Assembly (NCBI RefSeq): GCF_902459585.1
Contig: NZ_CABPSC010000019.1
Coordinates: forward strand, 1 to 64,000
DNA length: 64,000 bases
From: Pandoraea nosoerga
GTDB taxonomy: Bacteria > Pseudomonadota > Gammaproteobacteria > Burkholderiales > Burkholderiaceae
Direction: 5' to 3'
Shown: positions 19,582-30,507 of the stretch, piece by piece
How the letters are laid out: every line of letters starts with the position of its first letter
Numbering within the stretch: position 1 is the stretch's first letter
Notes under the pieces: model-generated
The model's database searches: none
What the model saw: the letters and a program-made list of their open reading frames with translations, nothing else
Told to the model about the DNA's origin: nothing
Made by a program: the position numbers and the translations under genes

Positions 19582-21321
19582 TCAGACCGCCTTGGCAGCG
19601 CGCACCTTGCCGGCCACGATTTCGGCCACGTCAGCCGCATCGAGCAGTTGGGCCTGCGTGTCGCGACGGCCCTGATACTCGATCTTGCCCTCCTTCAGGC
19701 CGCGCTCGCCGATCACCAGACGGTGCGGCACGCCGATCAGCTCCCAGTCGGCGAACATCACGCCGGGGCGCTCGCCGCGATCGTCGAGAATCACGTCGAT
19801 GCCAGCGGCCAGCAGCGCTTCGTACAGCTTGTCGGCAGCCGCGCGCACCGCGTCGCTGCGCTCGTAGCCCATCGGGCACAGCACCACTTCGAACGGTGCG
19901 ATCGATTCCGGCCAGATGATGCCGCGCTCATCGAAATTCTGTTCGATGGCCGCTCCCAGAATCCGCGTGATGCCAATGCCGTAGCAGCCCATTTCCATCG
20001 GCGCGGGCTTGCCGTTCTCGTCGAGGAAGGTGGCGTTCATCGCATCGGAATACTTGGTGCCGAGCTGGAACACGTGCCCCACTTCGATGCCGCGGCACAG
20101 CGCGATCTCCCCCTTGCCGTCGGGCGAGGGGTCGCCCGGCACGACATTTCGCAGATCGAAGACCACCTCCGGCTCGGGCAGGTCGCGGCCCCAGTTCACG
20201 CCGGTGATGTGGTAGTCGACTTCGTTCGCGCCGACCACGAAGTCGCTCATCTTCGCGACCGTGCGATCCACCACGAGCCTGACCGGCTTTTTCGTGCCGA
20301 TGGGGCCGAGGTAGCCCGGCGGCGTACCGAACCATTCCACGATTTCGGCCTCGCTCGCGAAGCGGAAATCCGCCAGGCCGGGCACCTTGCTCGCCTTGAT
20401 CTCGTTGAGTTCGTGATCGCCGCGCAGCAACAGCAGCCACAGGGTCGTGCCGGTGTCTTCGCTATCGGTGGCGAGCACGATCGACTTGACCGTGCGGGCA
20501 AGCGGGATCGAGAGCAGTTCGGCCACCGCTTCGCACTTGGCCTTGCCGGGCGTAGCGGTCTTCGTCATTGCCTCGGCCGGCGCGGCGCGCTCGCCCTGGG
20601 GCGCGAGCGCCTCGGCCATCTCGACGTTGGCCGCATAGTCCGACGTCGGGCAATAGGCGATCGAGTCCTCGCCGGTCTCCGCGATCACGTGAAATTCGTG
20701 CGAGCCCGAACCGCCGATGGAGCCGTTGTCGGCCACCACGGCGCGGAATTCCAGGCCCAGGCGCGTGAAGATGCGCACGTAGGCGTCGAACATTTTCTGA
20801 TACGACGCCTGCAGGCCGGCACGATCCTTGTCGAAGGAATAGGCGTCCTTCATGATGAACTCGCGCCCGCGCATCACGCCGAAGCGCGGCCGGATCTCGT
20901 CGCGGAACTTCGTCTGCACCTGGTAGAAATTCACCGGCAACTGGCGATAGCTCTTGATTTCGCGACGCGCGATGTCCGTCACGACCTCTTCATGGGTCGG
21001 GCCGACGACGAAATCGCGGTCGTTGCGATCCTTCAGGCGCAGCAGTTCGGGGCCGTACTTCTGCCAGCGACCCGATTCCTGCCAGAGTTCCGCCGGCTGC
21101 ACCGCCGGCATGAGCAACTCGAGCGCGCCGGCGCGGTTCATTTCTTCACGGACGATGGCTTCGACCTTGCGGATGGAGCGCAGACCGATCGGCAAGTAGT
21201 CGTAGATTCCGCCGGCAACGCGGCGGATCATGCCGGAGCGCATCATCAGCTTGTGGCTGACGATTTCGGCGTCGGCGGGCGCCTCCTTGAGGGTGCCGAT
21301 GAAGAAACGAGAGGCTTTCAT
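19582..21321 (-). CDS. proS: Prolyl-tRNA synthetase (bacterial type)
   Basis: 579 residues, normal for the bacterial class II ProRS with an editing insertion. Motif 2 region [19 protein letters not shown] is near 135-155, followed by the INS editing domain (about 220-400) that removes mischarged Ala-tRNA(Pro). Motif 3 [18 protein letters not shown] follows, then the anticodon-binding domain. The ATG giving [15 protein letters not shown] is the standard N-terminus. It is monocistronic and divergent from rppH. Confidence 0.98.
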   Translation of the reverse strand: MKASRFFIGTLKEAPADAEIVSHKLMMRSGMIRRVAGGIYDYLPIGLRSIRKVEAIVREEMNRAGALELLMPAVQPAELWQESGRWQKYGPELLRLKDRNDRDFVVGPTHEEVVTDIARREIKSYRQLPVNFYQVQTKFRDEIRPRFGVMRGREFIMKDAYSFDKDRAGLQASYQKMFDAYVRIFTRLGLEFRAVVADNGSIGGSGSHEFHVIAETGEDSIAYCPTSDYAANVEMAEALAPQGERAAPAEAMTKTATPGKAKCEAVAELLSIPLARTVKSIVLATDSEDTGTTLWLLLLRGDHELNEIKASKVPGLADFRFASEAEIVEWFGTPPGYLGPIGTKKPVRLVVDRTVAKMSDFVVGANEVDYHITGVNWGRDLPEPEVVFDLRNVVPGDPSPDGKGEIALCRGIEVGHVFQLGTKYSDAMNATFLDENGKPAPMEMGCYGIGITRILGAAIEQNFDERGIIWPESIAPFEVVLCPMGYERSDAVRAAADKLYEALLAAGIDVILDDRGERPGVMFADWELIGVPHRLVIGERGLKEGKIEYQGRRDTQAQLLDAADVAEIVAGKVRAAKAV

Positions 21322-21533
21322 GCAGATTTCCGGAAAAATGAGGGTCAACGGCGCACGCGGCGATTCGATGGATGGCCGGGATCCGGGCCGGGGCGCGCCC
21401 GAACGTCGTCACAGCCCCCGAGACACCCGCCGGCCCTGCGCGCCGCCCCGGTCGCCCGAGCCGCCGCCGGCCGCCGCGCCGGTGATTATCTGTTTATAAT
21501 CGAAGCAATTTTAAAGGATTCAAGGGTGGTTGT

Positions 21534-22187
21534 ATGCTGGACCGTGAAGGCTTTCGCCCGAACGTCGGCATCATCCTCTTAAACGCACGCAATGAAGTGT
21601 TCTGGGGCAAGCGACTGGGCGAGCACTCCTGGCAGTTCCCGCAAGGCGGCATCAAGTACGGCGAAACGCCCGAACAGGCCATGTTCCGCGAATTGCACGA
21701 GGAAACCGGGCTGAAGCCAGAACACGTCAAGATCATCGGTCGCACACGCGACTGGCTGCGTTATGAGGTGCCGGACAAGTTCATCAAGCGCGAAGTGCGC
21801 GGACATTACCGGGGCCAGAAGCAAATCTGGTTCCTGCTGCGCATGGTCGGCCGCGACTGCGACATCTGCCTGCGCGCGACTGATCATCCCGAGTTCGACG
21901 CCTGGCGCTGGAACGAATATTGGGTGCCGCTCGACGCCGTGATCGAGTTCAAGCGCGAAGTCTATCAACTCGCACTGAACGAACTCTCGCGTTACCTGCG
22001 CCGCTCCGCCGCGCGCGCCCAACAGGACCGGCGGCGGTTTCCGCGCGCCGGCGCCCGCGTCGGCGAACCGCCGCAGGCCGTGACGGGTACGCCGCACTCG
22101 CAGGACGCGAGCCGCAGCGAACCCGATTGCGGCAACGGTTCGCCGCCGGGCGGCGCCGCCCAGGGTCTGCCGCCCCGGGAGCCGTGA
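21534..22187 (+). CDS. rppH: RNA pyrophosphohydrolase
   Basis: 217 residues. Nudix enzyme that removes pyrophosphate from mRNA 5' ends and so triggers RNase E decay. The Nudix box is residues 38-60, [11 protein letters not shown] through [10 protein letters not shown], with the catalytic glutamates intact. The [17 protein letters not shown] start and the QFPQGG and WYRYxxP-type segments are typical of RppH. The C-terminal ~60 residues are a basic, Pro/Gly-rich tail beyond the catalytic core, seen in beta-proteobacterial homologues. Confidence 0.95.
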   Translation: MLDREGFRPNVGIILLNARNEVFWGKRLGEHSWQFPQGGIKYGETPEQAMFRELHEETGLKPEHVKIIGRTRDWLRYEVPDKFIKREVRGHYRGQKQIWFLLRMVGRDCDICLRATDHPEFDAWRWNEYWVPLDAVIEFKREVYQLALNELSRYLRRSAARAQQDRRRFPRAGARVGEPPQAVTGTPHSQDASRSEPDCGNGSPPGGAAQGLPPREP

Positions 22188-22325
22188 ACCGGGTCGCGCA
22201 GGGCCTGTCACATCGACGGACGCGGGCCTCCGCCCGCGTTCCGTTGCCTTTCGTTGCCTTTCGTGGTCTTTCCGTGACCTTTCATGGCCTTTTCGTGGCA
22301 TTGCGCGCCCCTAACGAATTGCTAT

Positions 22326-22369
22326 CGAGCCACTAACGAGCCACTAACGAGCTACTAACGAGCCACGCG
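22326..22369 (+). repeat. 11-bp tandem repeat upstream of the CNP1-like gene
   Basis: Unit CGAGCCACTAA occurs three times in a row (one copy with a single change) followed by a partial fourth. The unit length is about one helical turn. Just upstream (22240-22300) a looser CTTTCGTGG-type repetition is also seen. Confidence 0.8.
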
Positions 22370-22441
22370 CGCGCCCCGGAAGGCCACCATCACAACTTCG
22401 CTGCGCCTTCGTCCGTCCAATCGATTTCCCGACCACAACCC

Positions 22442-23041
22442 ATGCGCTCTTTCCTTGCCCGCCGCACCCCGCGCCCGACCGCTTCGGCGCCCCTGGCATC
22501 CTTGCCCGCCCTCACTGCCCTCACCGCCCTCACGCTGTTGGCGGCCTGCAGCAGCGTCTCGCAGCCCGTCCAGGACTTCGACGAGTACCTGGCCCAGCAG
22601 GAAGCGGCCAAGGGCAAGTGGAAGGAAGCCGCATACAGCCTGCCGACGAGCGCCCCGCAAGACGCCGACCTGATCAGCTTCCCCACGCTGCCCAACGCCG
22701 CGCTCGACTATGCCATCGACGCGAAGTCGGTGCAGGTCACCGAGGACGGCGTGGTGCGCTACATCGCCGTCATCCGCAGCAAGCAGGGCGCGCGCAACGT
22801 CTCGTATGAAGGCATGCACTGTGCCACGTTCGAGTCGCGCCTCTATGCGACCGGCCGTCCCGACGGCACGTGGGCGCCTGCGCGCAACAGCGAGTGGCGC
22901 CCGATCCGCCCGTATGGCGCAACGGCATATCAGGGCATTCTGTACCGCGACTACCTCTGCCAGGACAAGACGCCGTTGGGCAGCGCGAAGGACATCGTGC
23001 AGAATCTGCGCTATCCGACGACGCCCACGAACTATCGCTGA
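22442..23041 (+). CDS. CNP1-like family lipoprotein
   Basis: 199 residues. An N-terminal basic and hydrophobic leader ends in the lipobox LAAC (around residues 33-36), indicating a lipoprotein. The rest matches the CNP1-like family (named from a cryptic neisserial protein), with the conserved block GVVRYIAVIRSKQGARNVSYEG and a C-terminal ILYRDYLCQD. Function is unknown. A strong terminator follows and the gene appears monocistronic. Confidence 0.85.
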   Translation: MRSFLARRTPRPTASAPLASLPALTALTALTLLAACSSVSQPVQDFDEYLAQQEAAKGKWKEAAYSLPTSAPQDADLISFPTLPNAALDYAIDAKSVQVTEDGVVRYIAVIRSKQGARNVSYEGMHCATFESRLYATGRPDGTWAPARNSEWRPIRPYGATAYQGILYRDYLCQDKTPLGSAKDIVQNLRYPTTPTNYR

Positions 23042-23113
23042 ACTATCGCCGAGGTATCGCGCGTCTGGGGCGCCTCCTGCGCGGTCCCGCACCGCCTACG
23101 CGGTCAGGGATGT

Positions 23114-23151
23114 AAAAACGCCGGTCACGCTTGACGTGCCGGCGTTTTTTT
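23114..23151. terminator. Terminator between CNP1-like gene and proB
   Basis: AAAAACGCCGG pairs with CCGGCGTTTTT; the inner CACG/CGTG extends the stem with one bulged T. A seven-T run follows on the plus strand. It is bidirectional because the left flank is A-rich. Confidence 0.88.
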
Positions 23152-23180
23152 GTCGACCACGCGCGCCGCGCGACAGCGGC

Positions 23181-24314
23181 TCAGCGCAGGATCAGGTTGT
23201 CGCGATGGATCAACTCCGGCTCGTTCGCGAAGCCGAGCACCTGCTCGATGTCGCTGCTCGGATGGCGCCGGATCAGGCGCGTCTCCGACGCACTGTAGTT
23301 CGACAGGCCGCGCGCCACTTCGTGACCGGCCTCGTCCACGCAGGCGATGACTTCCCCGCGCGCGAACGTGCCTTCCACGTCGATCACGCCGATCGGCAGC
23401 AGGCTCTTGCCTTCTTCCACCAGCTTCTTGCAGGCGCCGGCGTCGATGACCACGCGTCCGCGCACCTGCAGATGATCCGCCATCCACTGTTTGCGGGCCG
23501 TGAGGACTGCCGTGCGCGCGACCAGCTGCGTGCCGATGGCCTCGCCGCTCGCCAGACGCACAAGTACGTCCGTCTCGCGGCCCGACGCGATCACGGTATG
23601 CGCCCCGCTCGTCGCGGCGCGCTTGGCGGCCAGTATCTTGGTCAGCATGCCGCCGCGCCCGATATTGGTCCCTGCGCCGCCGGCCATCGCTTCCAGACGC
23701 TCGTCGCCGGCGTCCGCCTCATGCACGAACTCCGCATCGGGATGCTTGCGCGGGTCGGCCGTGTACAGGCCCGACTGGTCGGTCAGGATGACGAGGGCGT
23801 CGCCGTCGATCAGATTCGTGACGAGCGCGCCAAGCGTATCGTTGTCGCCGAACTTGATTTCGTCGGTAACGACGGTGTCGTTTTCGTTGATGATCGGCAC
23901 CACGCCCAGACGCAGCAGCGTGAGCAAGGTCGTGCGTGCGTTCAGATAGCGCTCGCGATCGGCCAGATCGGCATGCGTGAGGAGAATCTGCGCGGTGCGC
24001 ACGCCGTGCTCGGCAAAGCGCGTCTCGTAGACCTGCGCAAGCCCCATCTGCCCCACGGCGGCAGCCGCCTGCAGTTCGTCGATGGCCTTCGGGCGGCGCG
24101 CCCAGCCCAGTCGCTGCATGCCCTCGGCAATGGCGCCCGAGCTGACCAGCACGACCTGCTTTGGCGGACGTCCGTCACCGCCATGCCGCAGCGCGGCGAT
24201 CTGTTGCGCCCATCGCGCAATCGCGACATCGTCCAGCCCGCGACCGTCGTTGGTCACGAGACTGGACCCCACTTTCACCACGAGCCGTTTCGCATCGGCG
24301 ATGACCGAACGCAT
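23181..24314 (-). CDS. proB: Glutamate 5-kinase
   Basis: 377 residues. First enzyme of proline synthesis, phosphorylating the gamma-carboxyl of glutamate. The amino acid kinase domain covers residues 1-260, with [13 protein letters not shown] near the N-terminus and [10 protein letters not shown] around 60. A C-terminal PUA domain (about 280-360) contains [11 protein letters not shown] and [11 protein letters not shown]. It lies downstream of obgE on the same strand (157-bp gap), the usual obgE-proB order. Confidence 0.97.
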   Translation of the reverse strand: MRSVIADAKRLVVKVGSSLVTNDGRGLDDVAIARWAQQIAALRHGGDGRPPKQVVLVSSGAIAEGMQRLGWARRPKAIDELQAAAAVGQMGLAQVYETRFAEHGVRTAQILLTHADLADRERYLNARTTLLTLLRLGVVPIINENDTVVTDEIKFGDNDTLGALVTNLIDGDALVILTDQSGLYTADPRKHPDAEFVHEADAGDERLEAMAGGAGTNIGRGGMLTKILAAKRAATSGAHTVIASGRETDVLVRLASGEAIGTQLVARTAVLTARKQWMADHLQVRGRVVIDAGACKKLVEEGKSLLPIGVIDVEGTFARGEVIACVDEAGHEVARGLSNYSASETRLIRRHPSSDIEQVLGFANEPELIHRDNLILR

Positions 24315-24471
24315 GGAACTGAACTCTCCTGCGGAGGTATTTGGGAAAACTGGCCGCTACCGTCGTCGGGAAGCCCATCGAAATCGACCTTCCCTCGCGC
24401 GGCCGCGGCGGCCGGATCGCTGGCACGGGCGCGGTTGCCGCTCCAGCACCAGTTCTCGAGTGACGTGGAGT

Positions 24472-26033
<1,562 letters not shown>

Positions 26034-26061
26034 GACTTAACTCCTTACCTAGCTCGATCGA

Positions 26062-26373
26062 TTAGCCGTTGATGCTGTCGATGCGCAGCTCGGTGTAGTT
26101 TTGGCGATGGCCTTGACGCTTTTGGTAGTGCTTGCGACGGCGCATCTTGAAAATCTTCACCTTGGGGTGACGACCTTGGGCGATAACGGTAGCCTTGACG
26201 GAAGCCCCACTGACCAACGGCGCACCGAACTTAATCGATTCGCCCTCGCCAACGGCGAGAACCTGGTCGATGGTGATTTCAGCGCCAATGTCAGCCGGTA
26301 TCTGTTCTACTTTGAGCTTTTCGCCAGCAGCAACCTTGTATTGCTTGCCGCCGGTTTTTATGACCGCGTACAT
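26062..26373 (-). CDS. rplU: Large ribosomal subunit protein bL21
   Basis: 103 residues, full length. [18 protein letters not shown] and the C-terminal [17 protein letters not shown] signature identify L21, which binds 23S rRNA domain VI. It is the first gene of the rplU-rpmA unit; a near-consensus promoter lies about 160 bp upstream, leaving a leader of around 150 nt that may carry autoregulatory RNA structure. Confidence 0.99.
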   Translation of the reverse strand: MYAVIKTGGKQYKVAAGEKLKVEQIPADIGAEITIDQVLAVGEGESIKFGAPLVSGASVKATVIAQGRHPKVKIFKMRRRKHYQKRQGHRQNYTELRIDSING

Positions 26374-26531
26374 TGTTGAACCTCACTCATAAACAAGAGA
26401 ATTTCCGTGCGGGCCGAGAGGTCCGGAGAGGACTCGTCTTGCCGGCCGCCCGCATCGCTGCGACCCCTGGCGCCCGCCATACCGGAGCATTTCGGGGCCG
26501 GTCGCGACGAATGTGCGCACGAAAACCGGGG

Positions 26532-26560
26532 ATTATACAGACTTTCTCCTTTTGCGTCAA
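26532..26560 (-). promoter_or_regulatory. Sigma-70 promoter of rplU-rpmA
   Basis: On the minus strand TTGACG (26555-26560) and TATAAT (26532-26537) are separated by exactly 17 bp, a near-consensus sigma-70 promoter. Transcription should start near 26525. Confidence 0.9.
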
Positions 26561-26659
26561 AGACTTCCGTGAAACCAGTCATTCCGCGGGGCTGGTGCCC
26601 GAAAGTTGCCGCGCCCACTATATAATTTGGGGCGAATTTTTCCTCACCCGAGCCTTGTC

Positions 26660-27640
26660 TTGACTGCTTCGACTTCTTCCCAGAACGTACTGGCCGCCAT
26701 CGCCGACGACATGCGTGCCGTCGACCAGCTCATTCGTGAACGGCTGGCCTCCGAGGTGGTCCTGATCAACCAGATCTCGGAGTACATCATCAATTCGGGC
26801 GGCAAACGACTGCGCCCGGCACTGCTCCTGCTCGTGGCAGGCGCTCTCGGCGTGACATCGCAGGCGCGCTACGAACTGGCCGCCGTCATCGAATTCATTC
26901 ACACGTCCACGCTGCTGCACGACGACGTCGTCGACGAGTCGGACCTGCGCCGCGGCAAGCAAACGGCCAACGCGCTGTTTGGCAACGCGGCGTCGGTGCT
27001 CGTTGGCGACTTCCTGTATTCGCGCTCGTTCGAAATGATGGTGAGCGTGGACAACATGCGCGTGATGCAGATTCTTGCGCGCGCGACCAACGTGATCGCC
27101 GAGGGCGAAGTGCTGCAGCTTCTGAACATGCACGATCCGGACGTGGACGAGGCGCGCTACCTGCAGGTCATCAAGTACAAGACGGCCACGCTGTTCGAAG
27201 CGGCAACGCAGCTCGCCGCCGTGCTGGCCGACGCCGACGCGCCAACCGAAGCGGCCGTGCGCGAATACGGCGGTCGCCTGGGCACGGCCTTCCAACTGAT
27301 GGACGACTGGCTCGATTACGCCGGCGACACCGATGCGATGGGCAAGAACGCCGGCGACGATCTTCGCGAGGGCAAGCCGACCCTGCCGCTCATTCATGTG
27401 CTGCAGCATGGCACCGAACAGGAACGCGCGCTCGTTCGCGAAGCGATCGAGAACGGCGGCACCGACAAGTTCGAACCGATTCTTGCTGCGATCACACGAA
27501 CGGGCGCGCTCGATTACACGCTGGCTCGCGCGAAGGAAGAGGCCGATGCAGCCGCACGAATTATTTCTGCGCTGCCCTCTTCCAATTACAAAAATAGCCT
27601 GCTAGAATTATGTTCTTACTCGATAGCGCGACGCACTTAA
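26660..27640 (+). CDS. ispB: Polyprenyl (octaprenyl) diphosphate synthase
   Basis: 326 residues. Trans-prenyltransferase making the ubiquinone side chain by adding isopentenyl units. The first aspartate-rich motif is LLHDDVVDESDLRRG and the second is LMDDWLDYAGD; GGKRLRPALLLL is the substrate-binding lysine/arginine segment. I choose TTG at 26660. The frame is open back to 26606, but a TATAAT -10 box at 26621-26626 lies inside that extension and should place the transcript start near 26633. The gene is divergent from rplU, and tRNA-Pro follows. Confidence 0.93.
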   Translation: MTASTSSQNVLAAIADDMRAVDQLIRERLASEVVLINQISEYIINSGGKRLRPALLLLVAGALGVTSQARYELAAVIEFIHTSTLLHDDVVDESDLRRGKQTANALFGNAASVLVGDFLYSRSFEMMVSVDNMRVMQILARATNVIAEGEVLQLLNMHDPDVDEARYLQVIKYKTATLFEAATQLAAVLADADAPTEAAVREYGGRLGTAFQLMDDWLDYAGDTDAMGKNAGDDLREGKPTLPLIHVLQHGTEQERALVREAIENGGTDKFEPILAAITRTGALDYTLARAKEEADAAARIISALPSSNYKNSLLELCSYSIARRT

Positions 27641-27664
27641 CAAAGCGAAGCAGCCGTATCGAAG

Positions 27665-27741
27665 CGGGGTGTAGCTTAGCCTGGTAGAGCGCTACGTTCG
27701 GGACGTAGAGGCCGGAGGTTCGAATCCTCTCACCCCGACCA
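27665..27741 (+). tRNA. tRNA-Pro (anticodon CGG)
   Basis: 77 nt, with CCA encoded. The acceptor stem CGGGGTG pairs perfectly with CACCCCG, discriminator A. The anticodon stem CTACG/CGTAG holds loop TTCGGGA, so the anticodon is CGG (proline, CCG codons). The T arm contains GGTTCGAATCC. The 3' 47 bases belong to the 48-bp repeat that bounds the integrated element. Confidence 0.97.
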
Positions 27742-27742
27742 G
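27695..27742 (+). repeat. attL, 48-bp direct repeat
   Basis: Starts CGTTCGGGACGTAGAGG in the anticodon arm of tRNA-Pro and ends GACCAG just after CCA. Identical over 48 bp to 39042-39089; flanking bases differ on both sides. Confidence 0.95.
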
Positions 27743-27833
27743 AATTTCCCAAAAGGATCAAGGACTTATCGATCCTTTACTAGCTCACTGTTCATGTCGA
27801 GTTAGAGTAAATCCTACATCTGGTTGTCCCAAG

Positions 27834-27869
27834 AATGTCCCGTCGATTGACGGGACATTTTCTTTTGTA
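27834..27869 (+). terminator. Terminator just inside the left end of the island
   Basis: A perfect 11-bp stem AATGTCCCGTC/GACGGGACATT, loop GATT, followed by TTCTTTT. It would end the tRNA-Pro transcript now that the native terminator is displaced. The remainder of the roughly 300-bp gap (27743-28038) shows nothing else recognisable. Confidence 0.85.
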
Positions 27870-28038
27870 CTATCTTCCCTTATGTCGACATTCATGCCTC
27901 GCCGGCATTCGCGGCGAGGGCTTCGATGTTCGATTGGCGACCATCTACGCTGGGTCGCCCGGTCGGAACCACTGGCGGCTACCAGTCTCTGACCTGCAGC
28001 AAAACCGTCTAGGAGCAACCTTTTAAAAGGTGCATCTA

Positions 28039-28368
28039 ATGCATGGTTTTGCTCGTCTCAAGAATGACGCACCCCCGCGCGTCATCTTCATCGAAGAGCT
28101 TTCCGAACTCATCGGAAAAGCGCCGACGACCATTCGTACTTGCGCGACAAACGCGAAGTACCTGCATCTAATCCCTCGCCCTTTCAAGATGCCCAACAGC
28201 CGGCGGTTGTGCTGGTGGGAAAGCGACGTTCTTGCGTGGATCAACGCCAGTCAGGAACTGCCTCTCCCTACAGCCCGGCGCCCGCGCGGCCGCCCGACGA
28301 AGGCGCAACAGGTTGCCTGGCAGCGCCAAGCGATGGAATCGCGGTCCCTCCCGCAGGGGGCGCGATGA
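28039..28368 (+). CDS. Small helix-turn-helix (excisionase/AlpA-like) DNA-binding protein
   Basis: About 109 residues. The central part (FIEELSELIGKAPTTIRTCA, then RRLCWWESDVLAWINAS) has the shape of a MerR/AlpA-type winged HTH used by excisionases and small plasmid regulators. The C-terminus has an AT-hook-like basic stretch RRPRGRPTKAQQ. The ATG at 28039 is preferred because AAAAGG lies 8 bp upstream; a GTG at 28030 is an alternative using AGGAG at 28011. It is first of three overlapping genes leading to the TrfA remnant, so it may regulate replication or excision. Role is inferred. Confidence 0.65.
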   Translation: MHGFARLKNDAPPRVIFIEELSELIGKAPTTIRTCATNAKYLHLIPRPFKMPNSRRLCWWESDVLAWINASQELPLPTARRPRGRPTKAQQVAWQRQAMESRSLPQGAR

Positions 28369-28544
28369 AAATTGTCCTGCGAATTGATCCCGATGCATGG
28401 CGCGTTGGCTTTGAGGCTGGCGAAACCGGTCGACCTATGACGCCATGCCCCGCCAGTCTAGACGCCCTCTCTTACTTTTCCGGCTGGATCGAGGGCGAAG
28501 CCAAGCGGCAAGGTTACGAATACAGCGCAGGGACCGAGGGATGA
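28365..28544 (+). CDS. Small hypothetical protein upstream of trfA
   Basis: 59 residues, MKIVLRIDPDAWRVGFEAG at the start. It overlaps the stop of the HTH gene by ATGA and overlaps the start of the TrfA remnant by 4 bp, so the three are translationally coupled. The pattern GFEAGETG..MTPCPASLDALSYFSGWIEGEAKR resembles small proteins often found next to plasmid replication genes, but I recognise no named family. Confidence 0.6.
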   Translation: MKIVLRIDPDAWRVGFEAGETGRPMTPCPASLDALSYFSGWIEGEAKRQGYEYSAGTEG

Positions 28545-29125
28545 ATGCTTCGCAAGACAAGGACGTGCGCCGCTCGCAACGGCCGCGCCAACCCCACCAG
28601 CCAGGAAACATCTTCAGCACCGAGACGTGGTCGCGAATACAAGAGCGGACTGCGCGCGAACTCGCACGGCCTCGCCAAATGTTCCTGCCCGGCCTGGAGC
28701 CAACGATGCGGGCAATGCCGAATCATATTGCCCGAAGCAGCCTGTTTGCCCCTCTGTCGAAAACTCGCCGACGGCAATTCCTTAACGATTACCCCCTGAT
28801 CAGTCGGAGCGACGTGAAGATCAAGTTCACTGGCGTCCAACTCGACGAAAGCCAGGCCGACGTCTGGATGCAGCTCATGCATGTCGCCTCGGCCTCCCCA
28901 TTAGGCAAGCCGTTCAATGTACAGAGCGCATCAATACTCGAAGCGATGGGCCGGCAAGTCGGCGGAGCCGAGTATCGATGGCTTCGACGGGCCGTGGAGG
29001 CACTCTACAAGGCCACATTGATCATCGACGTCGTCAACAAGTACCGCATCGGTGACGGCGATTCCAACGGCGACGGGATACGAATGATCGATCGATTCCG
29101 ATACGACGCGTCGCGCAAGCAATAG
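28541..29125 (+). pseudogene. trfA: TrfA-type plasmid replication initiator, C-terminally truncated
   Basis: 194 codons. The middle part matches TrfA: MPNHIARSSLFAPL, then IKFTGVQLDESQADVWMQLMH, and YRWLRRAVEALYKATLIID. TrfA binds oriV iterons and loads host DnaB. Family members continue well beyond this point with a second winged-helix domain for iteron binding. Here the frame ends at RMIDRFRYDASRKQ right where a DotA/TraY-like frame begins, so the C-terminal part has been deleted. It is unlikely to initiate replication. It is coupled to two small upstream genes. Confidence 0.8.
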
Positions 29126-29811
29126 CCGACGCCAGCGGTGCGATCAGTTTCATCAAGGGCGCGCTGGATGGTGCCGGGCCGATCATCATGATGATCATCA
29201 TTGCCGCGCTGTTGCTCGGCCTCGGCCTGTCAACTTACCTGCCGATGGTGCCGTTCGTCATCTGGTTCGGTGCCGCCGTAAACTGGCTCGTCGTTGTCGG
29301 CGAAGGCGTGATCGCAGCCCCGCTGTGGGCAATCACGCATCTCGGCGGAGAGGGCGACGGCCTCGGCCACAAGACTGCCCACGGCTACATCTTCCTCCTG
29401 GAAATGATGGTTCGTCCTATCCTGATGGTGATTGGCTTCTTCCTCGGAGGCGCGGGAATTGTTGCCGGAGGAACGTTGCTGAACGAAGGGTTCGGCGTCG
29501 CCCTCGCCAACGCGCAGTTCGATTCGCTGACCGGTATTGGCTCGATTCTGGCCTATTGCACGATTTATTTTTCGATGTGTCTCAACCTCGTGCATAGCTG
29601 CTTTAATCTGATCTTCCTGGTGCCGGACAAGGTGATCAACTGGGTCGGAGGTCACTCGCCGGCTATGGTCGGCACTGACCACAGCGATCGGACCAAGGCT
29701 GCGGTCAATACCCTGCTGGCAAAATTCGATATTCGCCCGTCAGGTGGCAATGGCAGGCGCCCACTGGGCGGGACGAATCCTTCGTCCAAGTCCGATGGCA
29801 TCAAAGAATAG
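29113..29811 (+). pseudogene. traY: DotA/TraY-family conjugation protein, C-terminal remnant
   Basis: The longest ATG frame starts at 29188 (207 residues), but coding similarity to TraY seems to begin upstream (ASGAISFIKGALDGAGP, from about 29131). Several hydrophobic segments and the blocks LSTYLPMVPFVIWFGAAVNW and NLVHSCFNLIFLVPDKVINW are typical of the C-terminus of IncI-type TraY/DotA, a large inner membrane protein of the type IVB conjugation machine. Full-length proteins are several times longer. The junction with trfA at about 29100-29130 marks a deletion. Confidence 0.8.
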
Positions 29812-29820
29812 GAGAATGCA

Positions 29821-30342
29821 ATGCGATTGCTGAGACTTGCATCTGAGCTGTTCTATATTGCGACGTCCGTGCTGGCCGCGCTCCCCATGTTCATGTATTC
29901 GGTATGGGGCGGCAGATTCCTGCACTCAGGCACGGCCCTTATGGCAATGGTTGCATCTGTCGCGTGGGTCGCGGGCGGCCTTCTGCTGTTATCGAAATGG
30001 CGTCGATCACGCGACAGCGACCTGCGAAAGCTGATCGCGTCGATTGCGCCGAGCTTCCGGCCGCAAGTCGAACTTGCCGACTATCTCAATACGCGGTATG
30101 TCGGCATTGACACCGTGACGGGCAAGGCCGTTGTCATCGATCGGGAGAAGAACGTCGCAAAGTACGAGCCGACCACGTACATTCAGAGCGCCGAAGTGAG
30201 CGACGCCGGAGATGCGGTTCATTCCACATTCACGTTCAGCTTCCGGGACTTTGCCAATCCTTCGATGAAGATCCGCGTCAACCGACTTCACGCAGAAGAC
30301 ACTAGCGTTCGTATTCGGTATGCCCTGGAGCACGCGGCGTAG
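29821..30342 (+). CDS. Two-TM membrane protein, possible ExcA-like entry exclusion protein
   Basis: 173 residues. Two hydrophobic segments (about 8-28 and 38-60) are followed by a basic cytoplasmic domain of about 110 residues (ELADYLNTRYVGIDTVTGKAVVI..). It starts 9 bp after the traY remnant. In IncI plasmids the exclusion gene excA lies directly after traY and encodes a membrane protein with a C-terminal cytoplasmic domain, so ExcA-like entry exclusion is a reasonable guess from position and shape. Sequence alone does not prove it. The gene seems intact and ends before a perfect terminator. Confidence 0.5.
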   Translation: MRLLRLASELFYIATSVLAALPMFMYSVWGGRFLHSGTALMAMVASVAWVAGGLLLLSKWRRSRDSDLRKLIASIAPSFRPQVELADYLNTRYVGIDTVTGKAVVIDREKNVAKYEPTTYIQSAEVSDAGDAVHSTFTFSFRDFANPSMKIRVNRLHAEDTSVRIRYALEHAA

Positions 30343-30358
30343 CGGATGGATACTAACC

Positions 30359-30380
30359 GACCGGGCCTAACGGCCCGGTC
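30359..30380. terminator. Hairpin terminator after the membrane protein gene
   Basis: A perfect 9-bp stem GACCGGGCC/GGCCCGGTC with loop TAAC and a short TT after it. Confidence 0.75.
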
Positions 30381-30507
30381 TTGCTACGCAACGCTCGTAC
30401 AACGCGCACGATCTCATGCCCGGCAAGCCCTGCCCAAACCTGCTCGAGCAGCCCACGCAAAGGGACCACATCGGCCGTGGCCAGTCGACGTAGTCTGGCA
30501 CGGAAGG

